A program made the position numbers and the translations under genes. 64,000 nt of DNA, from contig NZ_CP157967.1 in NCBI RefSeq assembly GCF_040215725.1, positions 1,550,001 to 1,614,000 of the forward strand, read 5' to 3'. Positions within the stretch are counted from its first letter, which is position 1. Every line of letters starts with the position of its first letter. Below, piece after piece: positions 16,779 to 26,094 of this stretch. This stretch comes from Rhizobium sp. ZPR4 (GTDB lineage: Bacteria > Pseudomonadota > Alphaproteobacteria > Rhizobiales > Rhizobiaceae). The notes under the pieces are model-generated. The model was not told where the DNA came from. It was given only the letters and a program-made list of their open reading frames with translations, and searched no databases.

Positions 16779-18413
16779 CTACCCCTTCAAAACGCCGCCG
16801 GCCGCAACAACGGCCTCGGGCGTATCGACATCGAGATGTGCGGCCTCGCCGATCTCGACATCAATGACCGGAAGCCCCGATGTTTCGATAATATGCCGGG
16901 CGCCCACATCGCCCTCCAGCCGCATCACGGCGTTCAAGACGGAACGCGGCAGGATGACCGGATTGCCGCGCTTGCCGCCCGATACGGCCCGCACGATCGC
17001 CTGGCCGCTCGCCTCGCGGAAGGCGGCCATCAACACCTTCAAATCGTCGCTGGCGACGCCGGGCATATCGGCCAGCATGACGAGAACGCCATCGGCCTTT
17101 TGAGCCGCTCGCGTGCCGACGCCTGCAACCAGCGAACTGGCCATGCCGGAAGCATAATCCGGATTGAAGACCTGCTCGACGGCAAGCCCATCAAGCGCCT
17201 TCCCGATCTCATCCTGACGATGCCCGGTGACCGCAATAATATCGGACGCGCCGCTGGCAAGGGCGGTTGACGCCGAACGGCGCACCAGCGGCACGCCGTC
17301 GAATTCCGCCAGAAGCTTGTGCGAGCCACCCTCCCCCATGCGGCTCGCTTTTCCCGCAGCCAGCAGGACGATGGCAACCGATATCTCCGACGCCGGCTTG
17401 GCAGCTATGTCGCGCGGCCGCGGGCGCGATTGAATTTCCATGAGCAGCCCTCCAACACCCATGCCGCTGATATCCTGCGGCGTCAGTCGTTCGCCGGCTA
17501 ATATGCGGTCCAGCACCCAGTCGAAACCATTCTCCTTCGGGCTGCGCGCGCATCCCGGCGCCCCGACGACATGAACATCGCCCACGCTGCCCAGCACCAA
17601 CAGATTGCCCGGATCGACCGGCATGCCGACCTGAATGACCTCGCCACCAGCAAGCCGGATCGCTTCCGGAATGACGTCGCCGGCATCGATGACGGCCGAA
17701 GCCCCGAAAACGATCATCAGCTTCGGTAGCCGATCGGACGCAGCAAGGCCGCGACGGATCGCCCCCGCAACATCGGCTGCCCTATGAGCGACACGCTCTT
17801 CCCGCCGCAGTACACTGCCCGAAGGCTGCAGCCGCTGCGACAGTATTCGTGCAGTCTTGTCCATGACCGAGGCCTTCAGCGACGGCAGCTCCGTCGCAAC
17901 AAGCGAAACGGCATGCGGCATGAAAGGCTTGACCTCGAAAACCGGCATTCGCCGCAGAATTTCGACACCTGCAGCGATTTTAGCTCCGGAAACGGCGAGC
18001 GGGATGATCTTGAAAGTCGCCACCATGTCGCCCGCTCGCACAGGCACATGGTCTGCAAGACAGGCAAGGGTGATCGCTGGGTCAAGACTGTTGATCCGAT
18101 CCACCGCTATGCGATTTGCGACGAACAGTCCATCGACGGCGCTATGGACGTTCACACGCCCCGTCGTCGCCTCCGAGAACGTCAGATGATCGGGTTCGAC
18201 CGCCCGCGCCAGTTGCTCGGCCGCCTCGTCTTCCATGAGGTCGCCCGGCTCGATACGTGCGGCAATGACTTGCTCTATGCCGGCGGCGGCGAGCCGTTTG
18301 ATGTCTTCGCCGACAAGCCGATGTCCCTTGGAAAAACTACCATCGGCCAGCCGGACGGAATGTGCGAGAACAGCGCCCTCCGCCTCCGCCGTCAAAAATT
18401 CACCGAAGATCAT
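16779..18413 (-). CDS. MoCF-domain / MobA-like nucleotidyltransferase fusion (molybdopterin modification)
   Basis: A 544-residue two-part protein. Residues 1-340 resemble the MoeA/CinA-type molybdopterin-binding fold, with FGASAVIDAGDVIPEAI near residues 232-248 and a GSVGDVHVVGAPGCARSP loop. Residues 347-544 are a MobA/MocA-like NTP transferase with LAAGKASRMG..HKLL (GTP/CTP-binding loop), LADMPGV and GNPVILPR. The family is thought to attach CMP to Mo-molybdopterin (as MocA does) for xanthine-dehydrogenase or CO-dehydrogenase type enzymes. It overlaps the XdhC gene by four bases, which couples their translation. The dual domain suggests binding and modification of the cofactor in one polypeptide. 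Confidence 0.9.
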   Translation of the reverse strand: MIFGEFLTAEAEGAVLAHSVRLADGSFSKGHRLVGEDIKRLAAAGIEQVIAARIEPGDLMEDEAAEQLARAVEPDHLTFSEATTGRVNVHSAVDGLFVANRIAVDRINSLDPAITLACLADHVPVRAGDMVATFKIIPLAVSGAKIAAGVEILRRMPVFEVKPFMPHAVSLVATELPSLKASVMDKTARILSQRLQPSGSVLRREERVAHRAADVAGAIRRGLAASDRLPKLMIVFGASAVIDAGDVIPEAIRLAGGEVIQVGMPVDPGNLLVLGSVGDVHVVGAPGCARSPKENGFDWVLDRILAGERLTPQDISGMGVGGLLMEIQSRPRPRDIAAKPASEISVAIVLLAAGKASRMGEGGSHKLLAEFDGVPLVRRSASTALASGASDIIAVTGHRQDEIGKALDGLAVEQVFNPDYASGMASSLVAGVGTRAAQKADGVLVMLADMPGVASDDLKVLMAAFREASGQAIVRAVSGGKRGNPVILPRSVLNAVMRLEGDVGARHIIETSGLPVIDVEIGEAAHLDVDTPEAVVAAGGVLKG

Positions 18414-19117
18414 AGCCCAGCGCCTTTTGGCGACGAGACATCCCGCCCGCGAAGCGAACCGATGATTTCAGCCAGAATGGCAACCGCGATCTCGGCCGGG
18501 CTTGCGGCACCGATGGGAAGCCCGATCGGCGCATGGATGCGGGCAAGCTCCACATCGTTCAAACCCTCGCGCTTCAAGCGTTCGAGCCGGCCGGCATGCG
18601 TCTTGCGGCTGCCGAGCGCACCGACGTAGAAACAGCCCGTCTTCAGCGCTTGAACGATAGGCTCGTCATCGATCTTCGGATCGTGGGTCACGGCGACCAG
18701 CGCCATATAGCTGTCGAGCGGCCGCTCCTCGAGTGCATCCACGGGCCAGTCGGCGATCAGGTCTATGCCTTCGAAACGCTCTCGTGTTGCAAAGGCGGTG
18801 CGCGGATCGATGATCGTCACGTCGAAGCCGGCAAGCGCGGCCATCCGCGCCAGAACCTGACTGATATGGACGGCGCCGATGATAACGATGCGCGGCGGCG
18901 GCAGATGCACGTTGAAGAACAGGCTCTGCCCGTCGACATCAAGCGCTGCGGACTTGCCCGAGCGGAATGCGGCTGAAGCAGCATCGGCCAAAGCGCCCTC
19001 CAGCGCATCGCCCTCGACGATGAGCCGATCCGGCCCTCCGGAAAGATCGGTGACGAGGATCGCCGCCTGCCGCCTGCGCCGCATCTCATTCAGCCGCGCC
19101 AGTATCTGCCGGTCCAT
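18410..19117 (-). CDS. XdhC family protein, C-terminal Rossmann-type part
   Basis: A 235-residue XdhC-family protein. Residues 72-80 (PRIVIIGAVH) open a Rossmann fold, and VAVTHDPKIDDEPI and YVGALGSRKTHAGRL are hallmarks of the XdhC C-terminal domain. XdhC/CoxI proteins bind Mo-cofactor, protect it and aid its sulfuration before insertion into a hydroxylase. The conserved N-terminal Cys-containing domain is absent from this protein and is encoded instead by the preceding gene. The start ATG and the stop of that gene overlap by one base (TGATG arrangement). The first 70 residues resemble a degenerate linker. Confidence 0.9.
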   Translation of the reverse strand: MDRQILARLNEMRRRRQAAILVTDLSGGPDRLIVEGDALEGALADAASAAFRSGKSAALDVDGQSLFFNVHLPPPRIVIIGAVHISQVLARMAALAGFDVTIIDPRTAFATRERFEGIDLIADWPVDALEERPLDSYMALVAVTHDPKIDDEPIVQALKTGCFYVGALGSRKTHAGRLERLKREGLNDVELARIHAPIGLPIGAASPAEIAVAILAEIIGSLRGRDVSSPKGAGL

Positions 19118-19446
19118 CAGCCAAGCCTTTCAACATAGACGCGGATGCGGCCGCCGCATGAGAGTCCAACCCGCCACGCAGTCTCATCGGCAACGCCGAA
19201 TTCCAGCATGCGTGATTTGCCGGTCTCGATGACGTCGAGCGCCTCGGTGATGACGGCGCCTTCGACACAGCCGCCGGAAACCGAGCCATGAAAATTACCC
19301 TCGCCGTCGATCACGAGATGACTGCCCGAGGGCCGTGGCGCCGAACCCCAGGTATCGACGACCGTCGCCATGGCCACGTTGCGGCCTGCCGACACCCATT
19401 CCTCCGCGATCACGAGCGGATCCAAGCTTTCGGATATATCTGACAT
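19117..19446 (-). CDS. XdhC family protein, N-terminal domain only
   Basis: A 109-residue stand-alone XdhC/CoxI N-terminal domain. It contains VDTWGSAPRPSGSHLVI (residues 28-44), GSVSGGCVEGAV near 53-64 with the conserved Cys, and LSCGGRIRVYVE at the end. In full-length XdhC the two Cys-bearing Gly-rich loops are implicated in cofactor sulfuration; both are kept here. The ATG at 19444-19446 sits seven bases after the stop of the CoxE-like gene; in-frame codons further up lie inside that gene. With the next gene it makes a split XdhC, as in coxF/coxI-type clusters. Confidence 0.88.
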   Translation of the reverse strand: MSDISESLDPLVIAEEWVSAGRNVAMATVVDTWGSAPRPSGSHLVIDGEGNFHGSVSGGCVEGAVITEALDVIETGKSRMLEFGVADETAWRVGLSCGGRIRVYVERLG

Positions 19447-19453
19447 CGGAGCC

Positions 19454-20701
19454 TCATTGCTTGCCGAGAAACCGTCGCGGATCATAGGCATCCGCGCGGC
19501 CGGCCGTGAGGGCCGATACGAGATCGGCCAGAGATAATAGATTGTGAACGGGACGGAATTCGTCAACATGCGGGAGCATCGCTTTTACACCGCGAGCGCG
19601 CGCCTCGAAACCCTCGAAGCGCAGCAAAGGGTTGAGCCAGATGAGCCGGCGACAGGAGCGATGCAGGCGATCCATCTCTTGCGTGAGCAATTCCACGCCC
19701 TCGCGCTCCAGCCCATCGGTAATCAAAAGGACGATCGCGCCCTGCCCGAGTACGCGGCGCGCCCATATCAGGTTGAATTCTTTCAGTGTCTCGCCGATGC
19801 GCGTCCCACCCGACCAGTCGCGCACCGCAGCCGCACATTCGTCCAGCGCCTGATCCGGGTCTTTGTGGCGCATCGCCCTGGTCACATTGGTCAAGCGCGT
19901 TCCGAACAGAAACGCATGGACGCGCCGGCGCCGCTCTGTCAGCACATGCAGGAAATGCAGGAAGATGCGCGTATATTGGCTCATCGAGCCGGAGATGTCG
20001 GCGAGCACGACCAGCGGCGGCTGTATTTCCTTCGGCCGTCGAAAGCGTGGCAGGATCAAGGCCCCTCCCGTGCGCAGGGCCGAGCGCATCGTCGCGCGCG
20101 GATCGACTTTCCCCGGTGTACGGGATGGCGCGAAGCGGCGTGTGCGCACGCGGTCCAACGGCAGTTGCAGCTTCTCAAGCTCCTTCTTGGCGAAAGCAAT
20201 TTCCGCCGCCGACATCTGTGCGAAATCCAGGTGACGCAGAACCTCGCCTCCAGAGCTCGTAAATCGGGCATCGATCTCGATATCAGGTGTTTCGCGCTGC
20301 GGGCGCCGGTCGCTGCGGTCGCTCAGCAAGGCATCGCTTGCCCGGCTCTCACCTGGCTTCGGTTTTTCCTTCTCGCGATGATCGGGGGCGACGGGCGACA
20401 TCATCGCGATCATCTTGGCGACGAGATCGCGCGAGCGCCAGAACAGCCGGAATGCTTCGTCGAAAACAGCGAGGTCTTCATGCCTCTTGACGAAGATCGA
20501 ACAGAGGGCGGCATGAAACTCCTCGCGGGAACCGATGCCGATGGCCTCGACCGCTTCTATAGCGTCGGCAATCGCTCCAGGTCCGATCTTCAGCCCGGCC
20601 TTGCGCAGCGCTCGGCCGAACAGCACGATATTATCGGCAAGACGCCCGTCACCGGCTGGTGACGGCGCAACGATGATGCCATCCTGCACGCCCGGTTCCA
20701 T
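19454..20701 (-). CDS. CoxE-like von Willebrand factor A protein
   Basis: A 415-residue protein with a C-terminal VWA domain. The MIDAS loop is DISGSMSQY near residues 229-237, with the further metal-site segments SGGTRIG and ITDGLE. The N-terminal 200 residues are helical, charged and typical of CoxE/YeiM-type proteins. CoxE works with the AAA+ ATPase CoxD to mature the active site of Mo-hydroxylases: CoxD unfolds or opens the target and CoxE bridges to it. The gene starts three bases after the stop of the MoxR-type ATPase gene, so the two are surely cotranscribed. Confidence 0.9.
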   Translation of the reverse strand: MEPGVQDGIIVAPSPAGDGRLADNIVLFGRALRKAGLKIGPGAIADAIEAVEAIGIGSREEFHAALCSIFVKRHEDLAVFDEAFRLFWRSRDLVAKMIAMMSPVAPDHREKEKPKPGESRASDALLSDRSDRRPQRETPDIEIDARFTSSGGEVLRHLDFAQMSAAEIAFAKKELEKLQLPLDRVRTRRFAPSRTPGKVDPRATMRSALRTGGALILPRFRRPKEIQPPLVVLADISGSMSQYTRIFLHFLHVLTERRRRVHAFLFGTRLTNVTRAMRHKDPDQALDECAAAVRDWSGGTRIGETLKEFNLIWARRVLGQGAIVLLITDGLEREGVELLTQEMDRLHRSCRRLIWLNPLLRFEGFEARARGVKAMLPHVDEFRPVHNLLSLADLVSALTAGRADAYDPRRFLGKQ

Positions 20702-20704
20702 GGC

Positions 20705-21634
20705 TCATCCCGCCGCCAGCAGTTCGGATTTGACTTCGTCCAACACCCGCTTGCCCTCGGCGCCCTGAATACGGGCGATATCGTCCTGATATTTCAGCAA
20801 CGTGCCGAGCGTATCCGAAACCGTCTCCGGATCGAGGGCCAGCCGGTCGAGTTCCGTTAGGGCGGTCGCCCAGTCGATCGTCTCGGCGACGCCCGGGTTC
20901 TTGAAGAGATCGAGCGTGCGTAGCTTCTGTACATAGGCGACGATCTGGCGCGACAGCGCTTCGTTGCAGCCCGGCACCTTGCGGCGGATGATTTCAAGCT
21001 CCTGCTCGGCCTGCGGATAATCGACCCAATGATAGAGACAGCGGCGCTTCAAGGCATCATGCACCTCGCGCGTCCGGTTCGTGGTGATGATGACGATAGG
21101 TGGTTCCGCCGCGCGGATCGTCCCGAGCTCCGGTACCGTCACCTGAAAATCGGATAACACTTCCAGCAGAAATGCCTCGAAAGCTTCATCAGTGCGATCC
21201 AGTTCGTCGATCAGGAAGACCGGCGCCCGGCCGCCGACAGCCGACAGTGCCTGCAGGACCGGCCGGCGGATGAGATAGCGCTCCGAGAAGATGTCCGCCT
21301 CAATGCGGTCGCGATCGGTGAGGCCTGATGCCTCGGCGAGCCGTATTTCCAGCATCTGTGCCGGATAATTCCATTCATAGACAGCCGAGGAAACATCCAG
21401 CCCTTCATAACATTGCAGGCGGATGAGCGGCCGATCGAGCGCCTTCGACAGGACCTTGGCGATTTCGGTCTTGCCGACACCGGCCTCGCCCTCCAGAAAG
21501 AGAGGGCGCTTCATTTTCAATGCGAGAAAGAGGACCGTGCCGAGCGCGCGCCCCGCCAGATAGTCATGAGTGCCGAGCAACGCCATCGTCTCGTCGATCG
21601 AACTCGGCAGCGAAGGTAATGTCTGATCCGCCAT
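20705..21634 (-). CDS. MoxR-family AAA+ ATPase (CoxD-like)
   Basis: A 309-residue AAA+ ATPase. Walker A is GEAGVGKTE (about residues 48-56), Walker B is VFLIDELDRTDE and sensor 1 is IIITTNRTRE. The arginine-finger region (HDALKRRCLYHWVDYP) is intact. It acts as a chaperone-type ATPase with the VWA partner encoded next. In Oligotropha the homologue CoxD is needed to build the [CuSMoO2] centre of CO dehydrogenase. MoxR proteins also serve other metalloenzymes, so the target here is inferred from the XdhC and MobA-like genes that follow. Confidence 0.92.
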   Translation of the reverse strand: MADQTLPSLPSSIDETMALLGTHDYLAGRALGTVLFLALKMKRPLFLEGEAGVGKTEIAKVLSKALDRPLIRLQCYEGLDVSSAVYEWNYPAQMLEIRLAEASGLTDRDRIEADIFSERYLIRRPVLQALSAVGGRAPVFLIDELDRTDEAFEAFLLEVLSDFQVTVPELGTIRAAEPPIVIITTNRTREVHDALKRRCLYHWVDYPQAEQELEIIRRKVPGCNEALSRQIVAYVQKLRTLDLFKNPGVAETIDWATALTELDRLALDPETVSDTLGTLLKYQDDIARIQGAEGKRVLDEVKSELLAAG

Positions 21635-21653
21635 GATAACTCCCTTGCAGGGG

Positions 21654-22184
21654 TTATAGCGCGTGATAGCCCCGGTTCATATAGAGCAATGCCGGCTTCG
21701 GCTCGCTGTAGCGTATGGCCATCACCTCGCCGAAGATGATGTTGTGCGTGGAGGCCTGCTTGATCTCGAGCACGCGGCAATCAAAGGCGGCAAGCGCGTC
21801 ACTAAGCACAGGCGCTCCTGTCACCAACGTCTCGAATTTGCCGGCAGCGAAGCGCTGATCAACAGTCAGCTGCGTCTTGCCGGAAAAGGCATCGGCCAGG
21901 GATTGGTGGTCCGCACCCAGCGTATTCAGGGCGAAGATACCGCTTTTGAAGAAGATCTCGTTTTTCTCGTTGCTGTTGTTGAGGCAGATCAGAACCGTCG
22001 CAGGGCTATCCGACACCGAGCAAGCGGCGGTGATCGTCACGCCACGCCGCTCGGCACCGAGCGCCGTCGTCACCAGCTGCACATGCCCCGCATAGCGGCT
22101 CATGGCATCGCGATAAAGCGCCGGGTCCATACGTTGCCTGTCTAGCACCACCGTCTCCTTTGTTGAGTCGTGCTTGCCTAACAT
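21654..22184 (-). CDS. Flavin reductase family protein
   Basis: A 176-residue FMN-binding split-barrel protein. It carries GVTITAACSVSDSPATVLICLN (residues 47-68) and FALNTLGADH, the standard motifs of the HpaC/RutF flavin:NADH reductases that supply reduced flavin to a monooxygenase. The ending GEVMAIRY..LLYMNRGYHAL is also typical. No partner oxygenase lies in the window. It begins the minus-strand cluster, 19 bases before the MoxR gene. It may give electrons to the presumed Mo-hydroxylase system or simply share the promoter. The upstream 130 bases separate it from the divergent binding protein gene. Confidence 0.88.
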   Translation of the reverse strand: MLGKHDSTKETVVLDRQRMDPALYRDAMSRYAGHVQLVTTALGAERRGVTITAACSVSDSPATVLICLNNSNEKNEIFFKSGIFALNTLGADHQSLADAFSGKTQLTVDQRFAAGKFETLVTGAPVLSDALAAFDCRVLEIKQASTHNIIFGEVMAIRYSEPKPALLYMNRGYHAL

Positions 22185-22316
22185 TCAATATGACGGTCAG
22201 GGGTTAGCTTTTCTACAATAGCATTATTGAAAACGGAGCGATTTTGCTGCTTTTTCTTTGACGATGCCCTGCAGACGGATAAATAGGGCAGGAAAATTGT
22301 CCGGGATACTGCATCG

Positions 22317-23399
22317 ATGAACGTTCTGCGTCGCCTTCCGCTCCTGTTTGCGCTGCTTTCGGCAGCCAGCAGCAGCTATGCCGCAGGAATTCACATTGGC
22401 GTCGTGGCACCGCAGGACGGTAATTTCGCGACGCTCGGCGCACAAATCATCGCTGGCGCAAATTTCCAGATCCAGGCCCAAAAGGATACGGCGACCGTCG
22501 TCAATGAGCCCTGCACGGAGGATGGCGGTCGGGCCGCCGCCGAAGCGCTGGTGGCAGCCAAAGCACAGGTCGCAATCGGCTTTCTCTGCACCGAGACCCT
22601 GGAGGGCGCATTACCGCGCCTCAAGGATGCCGGTATTCCCGTCATCACCGTTTCCGTGCGTTCGCGCATTCTCATGGAGGATGCATTGAAGAACGGATGG
22701 CCGCTGTTTCGCCTGGCTCCGGTCGACAGCGCCGAGGCCGCCTTGGCCATCGACACTATCCTGAAAAACTGGGCGGCCGAACCGATGGCGCTGATCGACG
22801 ATGGCACGATCCACGGCCGCGAACTGGTCGGCGCGATCCGCAATGCGCTTGAGGAAAAAGGTCTGAAGCCGGTTTTCACCGATACCTACCGCCCAGGCCA
22901 GGATCAGCAGATCGCGCTTGTACGCCGTCTGAAGAAAGCGGGCGCGACGCGCGTCTTCGTCGGCGGCGACCGCAGCGATGTCGCCATCATCGCCCGCGAC
23001 GCCAAGAGCGAAAACATCCCGCTGGTCCTTATGGGCGGCGATGCCATGCGCGCTTCCGACCAGCCGGTGCCATTGCTGGAGGGCGTGCAGGCGATCGCTC
23101 TGCCCGACTATGCAAGCCTGCCGTCGGCGCAACAGACCATCCAGGCCATGCGCGCCAGCGGCATCGAACCGGATGGGTATATCCTGCCGGCCGCAGCAGC
23201 GGCTCAGGTCGCCAGCCAGGTAGTGGACGGCGCCAAGGCGGACAGCAAGCCCATTGTCGACAAGCTCGTCGGAACGGTGTTCCAGACGGCGATCGGTCCG
23301 ATCTCATTCGGACAGAACCACGAATTGACCGAAAATCCCTATCGCCTGCTGGAATGGCGCGGCAATGCCTTCGTGCCGGTGACGGCGCCGTCGAATTGA
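22317..23399 (+). CDS. Periplasmic substrate-binding protein, LivK/branched-chain amino acid type
   Basis: A 360-residue type I periplasmic binding protein. It has a signal peptide (RRLPLLFALLSAASSSYA, residues 5-22), then IHIGVVAPQDGNFATLG and the cysteine-bearing NEPCTED loop. The fold continues through VRRLKKAGATRVFVGG and PLVLMGGDAM. Such proteins feed ABC importers for branched-chain amino acids or amides. No permease or ATPase genes lie nearby, so this is an orphan receptor that could share a transporter encoded elsewhere. It is divergent from the Mo-hydroxylase maturation cluster and precedes rpe by 80 bases. Confidence 0.88.
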   Translation: MNVLRRLPLLFALLSAASSSYAAGIHIGVVAPQDGNFATLGAQIIAGANFQIQAQKDTATVVNEPCTEDGGRAAAEALVAAKAQVAIGFLCTETLEGALPRLKDAGIPVITVSVRSRILMEDALKNGWPLFRLAPVDSAEAALAIDTILKNWAAEPMALIDDGTIHGRELVGAIRNALEEKGLKPVFTDTYRPGQDQQIALVRRLKKAGATRVFVGGDRSDVAIIARDAKSENIPLVLMGGDAMRASDQPVPLLEGVQAIALPDYASLPSAQQTIQAMRASGIEPDGYILPAAAAAQVASQVVDGAKADSKPIVDKLVGTVFQTAIGPISFGQNHELTENPYRLLEWRGNAFVPVTAPSN

Positions 23400-23404
23400 G
23401 GTGA

Positions 23405-23438
23405 ACCGCTCGGGCGGTTGTCCGCCCTCAAGAGCGGT
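23405..23438 (+). other. Nested stem-loop between the binding-protein gene and rpe
   Basis: ACCGCTC (23405-23411) pairs with GAGCGGT (23432-23438), and inside it GGGCGG (23412-23417) pairs with CCGCCC (23422-23427), leaving a TCAA bulge. No T-run follows, so it may be a weak terminator or an mRNA end-protecting hairpin. Confidence 0.4.
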
Positions 23439-23479
23439 GCTAATCCAGACGCGAAAAACAGATGGAGTTCAGCTTAGCC

Positions 23480-24166
23480 ATGACCTTGCCGATCCGCATT
23501 GCCCCTTCCATTCTCGCCGCCGACTTCGCCAAGCTTGGGCAGGAAGTCAAGGATGTGACCGAAGCCGGAGCCGACTGGATCCATCTCGATGTCATGGACG
23601 GTCATTTCGTGCCGAACATCTCCTTCGGCGCCGATGTCATCAAGGCGCTGCGGCCCTATACATCAGCCACCTTTGATTGCCATCTGATGATCTCGCCCGC
23701 CGATCCCTATCTGGAAGCCTTCGCCAAGGCCGGCTGCGACCGCATCACGGTCCATGCCGAAGCCGGCGTGCATCTGCATCGTTCGCTGCAGACGATCCGT
23801 CATCTCGGCAAGAAGGTTGGAGTCACCCTCAACCCGGCAACACCGCTTTCCATTCTGGAAAACGTGCTCGACGATATCGACCTGATCCTGATCATGTCGG
23901 TCAATCCGGGCTTCGGTGGCCAGAAGTTCATCCCCGCCATGGCCGACAAGATCCGCAAGGCCAAGTCCATGATCGGTGACAGGCCGATCGAACTCGAAGT
24001 CGACGGCGGTGTCTCGGTCGAAACCGCGCCTCTCATCACGGCCTCCGGCGCCAACGTCCTCGTGGCCGGCTCTGCCATCTTCAAGGGCGAATCGGTCGAA
24101 GCCTATCGCCAGACCGTCGGCGATCTCCGGGCTGCCGCCGAACGAGGCCGCGTTGGATCAAACTAA
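23480..24166 (+). CDS. rpe: Ribulose-phosphate 3-epimerase
   Basis: Interconverts D-ribulose 5-phosphate and D-xylulose 5-phosphate in the pentose phosphate pathway and Calvin cycle; 228 residues of TIM barrel. Metal ligands and signatures are clear: [22 protein letters not shown] (His and Asp), [16 protein letters not shown] and the second Asp in EVDGGV. The ATG at 23480 matches the family start; the ATG at 23462 would add six residues and has no ribosome site. Its end overlaps the following membrane-protein start by 14 bases, which couples their translation. Confidence 0.97.
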   Translation: MTLPIRIAPSILAADFAKLGQEVKDVTEAGADWIHLDVMDGHFVPNISFGADVIKALRPYTSATFDCHLMISPADPYLEAFAKAGCDRITVHAEAGVHLHRSLQTIRHLGKKVGVTLNPATPLSILENVLDDIDLILIMSVNPGFGGQKFIPAMADKIRKAKSMIGDRPIELEVDGGVSVETAPLITASGANVLVAGSAIFKGESVEAYRQTVGDLRAAAERGRVGSN

Positions 24167-24674
24167 TCCGACCAATGTCATTACAGCGACGGGCCGGACA
24201 CGGACCGTCGCCTCGCATTGTTTGGAAATCTTCGCTGGTGCGATCGGCTGGGGCGCGGCCATGGCCGCCTCGGTAATCGCGGCACTCTATTTGCGCAATG
24301 GCCTTCAGACCAGCCACCTCACCGCGCTCACGCTCGTCTACTTCTTCGGCGGCGCCCTCTCCTGGCCCGTTCTCGTGCCGCTTGCCCGGCGTTTTACCCG
24401 CCAGCGGCCAACCGGCGCGCGCTTTGCTGCCTTCTTTCTGGTGCTATCTGTCGGCACCGCGGCCATGACGGCATTCTTGTTCGCCATGGACTATCGCTGG
24501 TTCTATTCGCGCTGGCACGCGCCGTTCGGTTCGCTCATCTGGATCTTCCAGTTTCTGTTCACCGGCGCCAGCGCCGTCTACCAGTTCGCCGTCCTCGGCC
24601 TCACCTTGTTTCTGCCGCTCGGCCTGGTTTGCCTGATCGTCGTTTCGGCCTATCTTGCACGACAGGCGCGTTGA
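24153..24674 (+). CDS. Small four-helix membrane protein of unknown function
   Basis: About 173 residues from the TTG at 24153, which has GAGG five bases upstream and overlaps the rpe end. Four hydrophobic segments are visible: [61 protein letters not shown] and [23 protein letters not shown] Trp/Tyr-rich loop ([12 protein letters not shown]) lies between helices 3 and 4. I do not recognise the family by motif. The layout and overlap suggest a conserved rhizobial integral membrane protein translated with rpe. The start is inferred. Confidence 0.7.
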   Translation: MDQTNPTNVITATGRTRTVASHCLEIFAGAIGWGAAMAASVIAALYLRNGLQTSHLTALTLVYFFGGALSWPVLVPLARRFTRQRPTGARFAAFFLVLSVGTAAMTAFLFAMDYRWFYSRWHAPFGSLIWIFQFLFTGASAVYQFAVLGLTLFLPLGLVCLIVVSAYLARQAR

Positions 24675-24792
24675 AGCCTCGCGAAAGATCAGTCCGACAA
24701 CATTGTGCCCATGAAACATTGTGATTACCGCCCGTCTTTGTTATGGGGGCGCCGAGTTCTCTTTTCCCGTTAGCCAAGAAAGCTTTGAGCCA

Positions 24793-26094
24793 ATGATCCC
24801 GCGCTACTCCCGACCGGAAATGGTTGCCATCTGGTCTCCCGAAACCAAGTTCCGTATCTGGTTCGAGATCGAGGCCCATGCTTGTGATGCGCTGGCCGCT
24901 CTCGGCGTCATTCCGAAATCCGCAGCGGACACCATCTGGGAAAAGGGTGGCAAGGCTACTTTCGACGTGGCGCGTATCGACGAAATCGAAGCCGTCACCA
25001 AACACGACGTCATCGCATTCCTGACGCATCTGGCCGAAATCGTCGGGCCGGACGCCCGTTTCGTCCACCAGGGCATGACCTCCTCCGACGTGCTCGACAC
25101 CTGCTTCAACGTTCAGCTCGTGCGCGCCAGCGATCTGCTGCTCGCCGATATCGACAAATTGCTGGAAGCCCTGAAGCGCCGCGCTTTCGAGCATAAGGAC
25201 ACTGTGACCATCGGCCGTTCGCATGGCATCCATGCCGAACCCACCACCTTCGGCGTCAAGCTAGCGCTGGCCTATGCCGAATTCGAGCGCTGCAAGCAGC
25301 GCCTGATCGCGGCTCGCGAGGAAGTCGCCACCTGCGCCATCTCCGGCGCTGTCGGCACCTTCGCCAATATCGACCCGCGCGTCGAAGAGCATGTCGCAGC
25401 AGCCCTCGGCCTGAAGCCGGAGCCGGTCTCGACCCAGGTCATCCCGCGCGACCGTCATGCGATGTTCTTCGCCACGCTTGGCGTCGTCGCCTCCTCGATC
25501 GAGCGTCTGTCGACCGAAATCCGCCATCTGCAGCGCACCGAAGTTCTGGAAGCCGAAGAGTATTTCTCGCCGGGCCAGAAGGGCTCGTCGGCCATGCCGC
25601 ACAAGCGCAATCCGGTGCTGACGGAAAACCTGACGGGTCTTGCCCGCATGGTCCGCTCCTACTCCATCCCCGCCATGGAGAACGTCGCCCTCTGGCATGA
25701 GCGCGATATCTCGCACTCCTCCGTCGAACGTATGATCGGCCCGGACGCGACCGTCACGCTCGATTTTGCGCTGGCTCGCATCACCAGCGTCATCGACAAA
25801 CTGCTGGTCTACCCGGACAATATGATGAAGAATTTGAACAAGTTCCGCGGACTTGTTCATTCGCAGCGTGTGCTGCTGGCGCTGACCCAGGCTGGCGTGT
25901 CCCGCGAGGATTCTTACCGTCTGGTCCAGCGCAACGCCATGAAGGTCTGGGAAGAAGGCAAGGATTTCCTCGAGGAATTGCTCGCCGACCAGGAAGTACG
26001 TGCCGCCCTTTCGGAAGAGGACATCCGCGAAAAATTCGATCTTGGCTATCACACCAAGCATGTCGACACGATCTTCAAGCGGGTTTTCGGCTAG
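24793..26094 (+). CDS. purB: Adenylosuccinate lyase
   Basis: Catalyses two steps of purine synthesis: SAICAR to AICAR, and adenylosuccinate to AMP, releasing fumarate each time. It has 433 residues. The fumarase/aspartase superfamily signature GSSAMPHKRNP is near residues 267-277, and HQGMTSSDVLDT and GRSHGIHAEPT carry the catalytic region. The family start MIPRYSRPEM fixes the ATG at 24793. It sits upstream of the other purine genes (purC, purS, purQ, purL) but not in one operon with them. Its last 20 bases overlap the end of the convergent permease gene. Confidence 0.97.
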   Translation: MIPRYSRPEMVAIWSPETKFRIWFEIEAHACDALAALGVIPKSAADTIWEKGGKATFDVARIDEIEAVTKHDVIAFLTHLAEIVGPDARFVHQGMTSSDVLDTCFNVQLVRASDLLLADIDKLLEALKRRAFEHKDTVTIGRSHGIHAEPTTFGVKLALAYAEFERCKQRLIAAREEVATCAISGAVGTFANIDPRVEEHVAAALGLKPEPVSTQVIPRDRHAMFFATLGVVASSIERLSTEIRHLQRTEVLEAEEYFSPGQKGSSAMPHKRNPVLTENLTGLARMVRSYSIPAMENVALWHERDISHSSVERMIGPDATVTLDFALARITSVIDKLLVYPDNMMKNLNKFRGLVHSQRVLLALTQAGVSREDSYRLVQRNAMKVWEEGKDFLEELLADQEVRAALSEEDIREKFDLGYHTKHVDTIFKRVFG

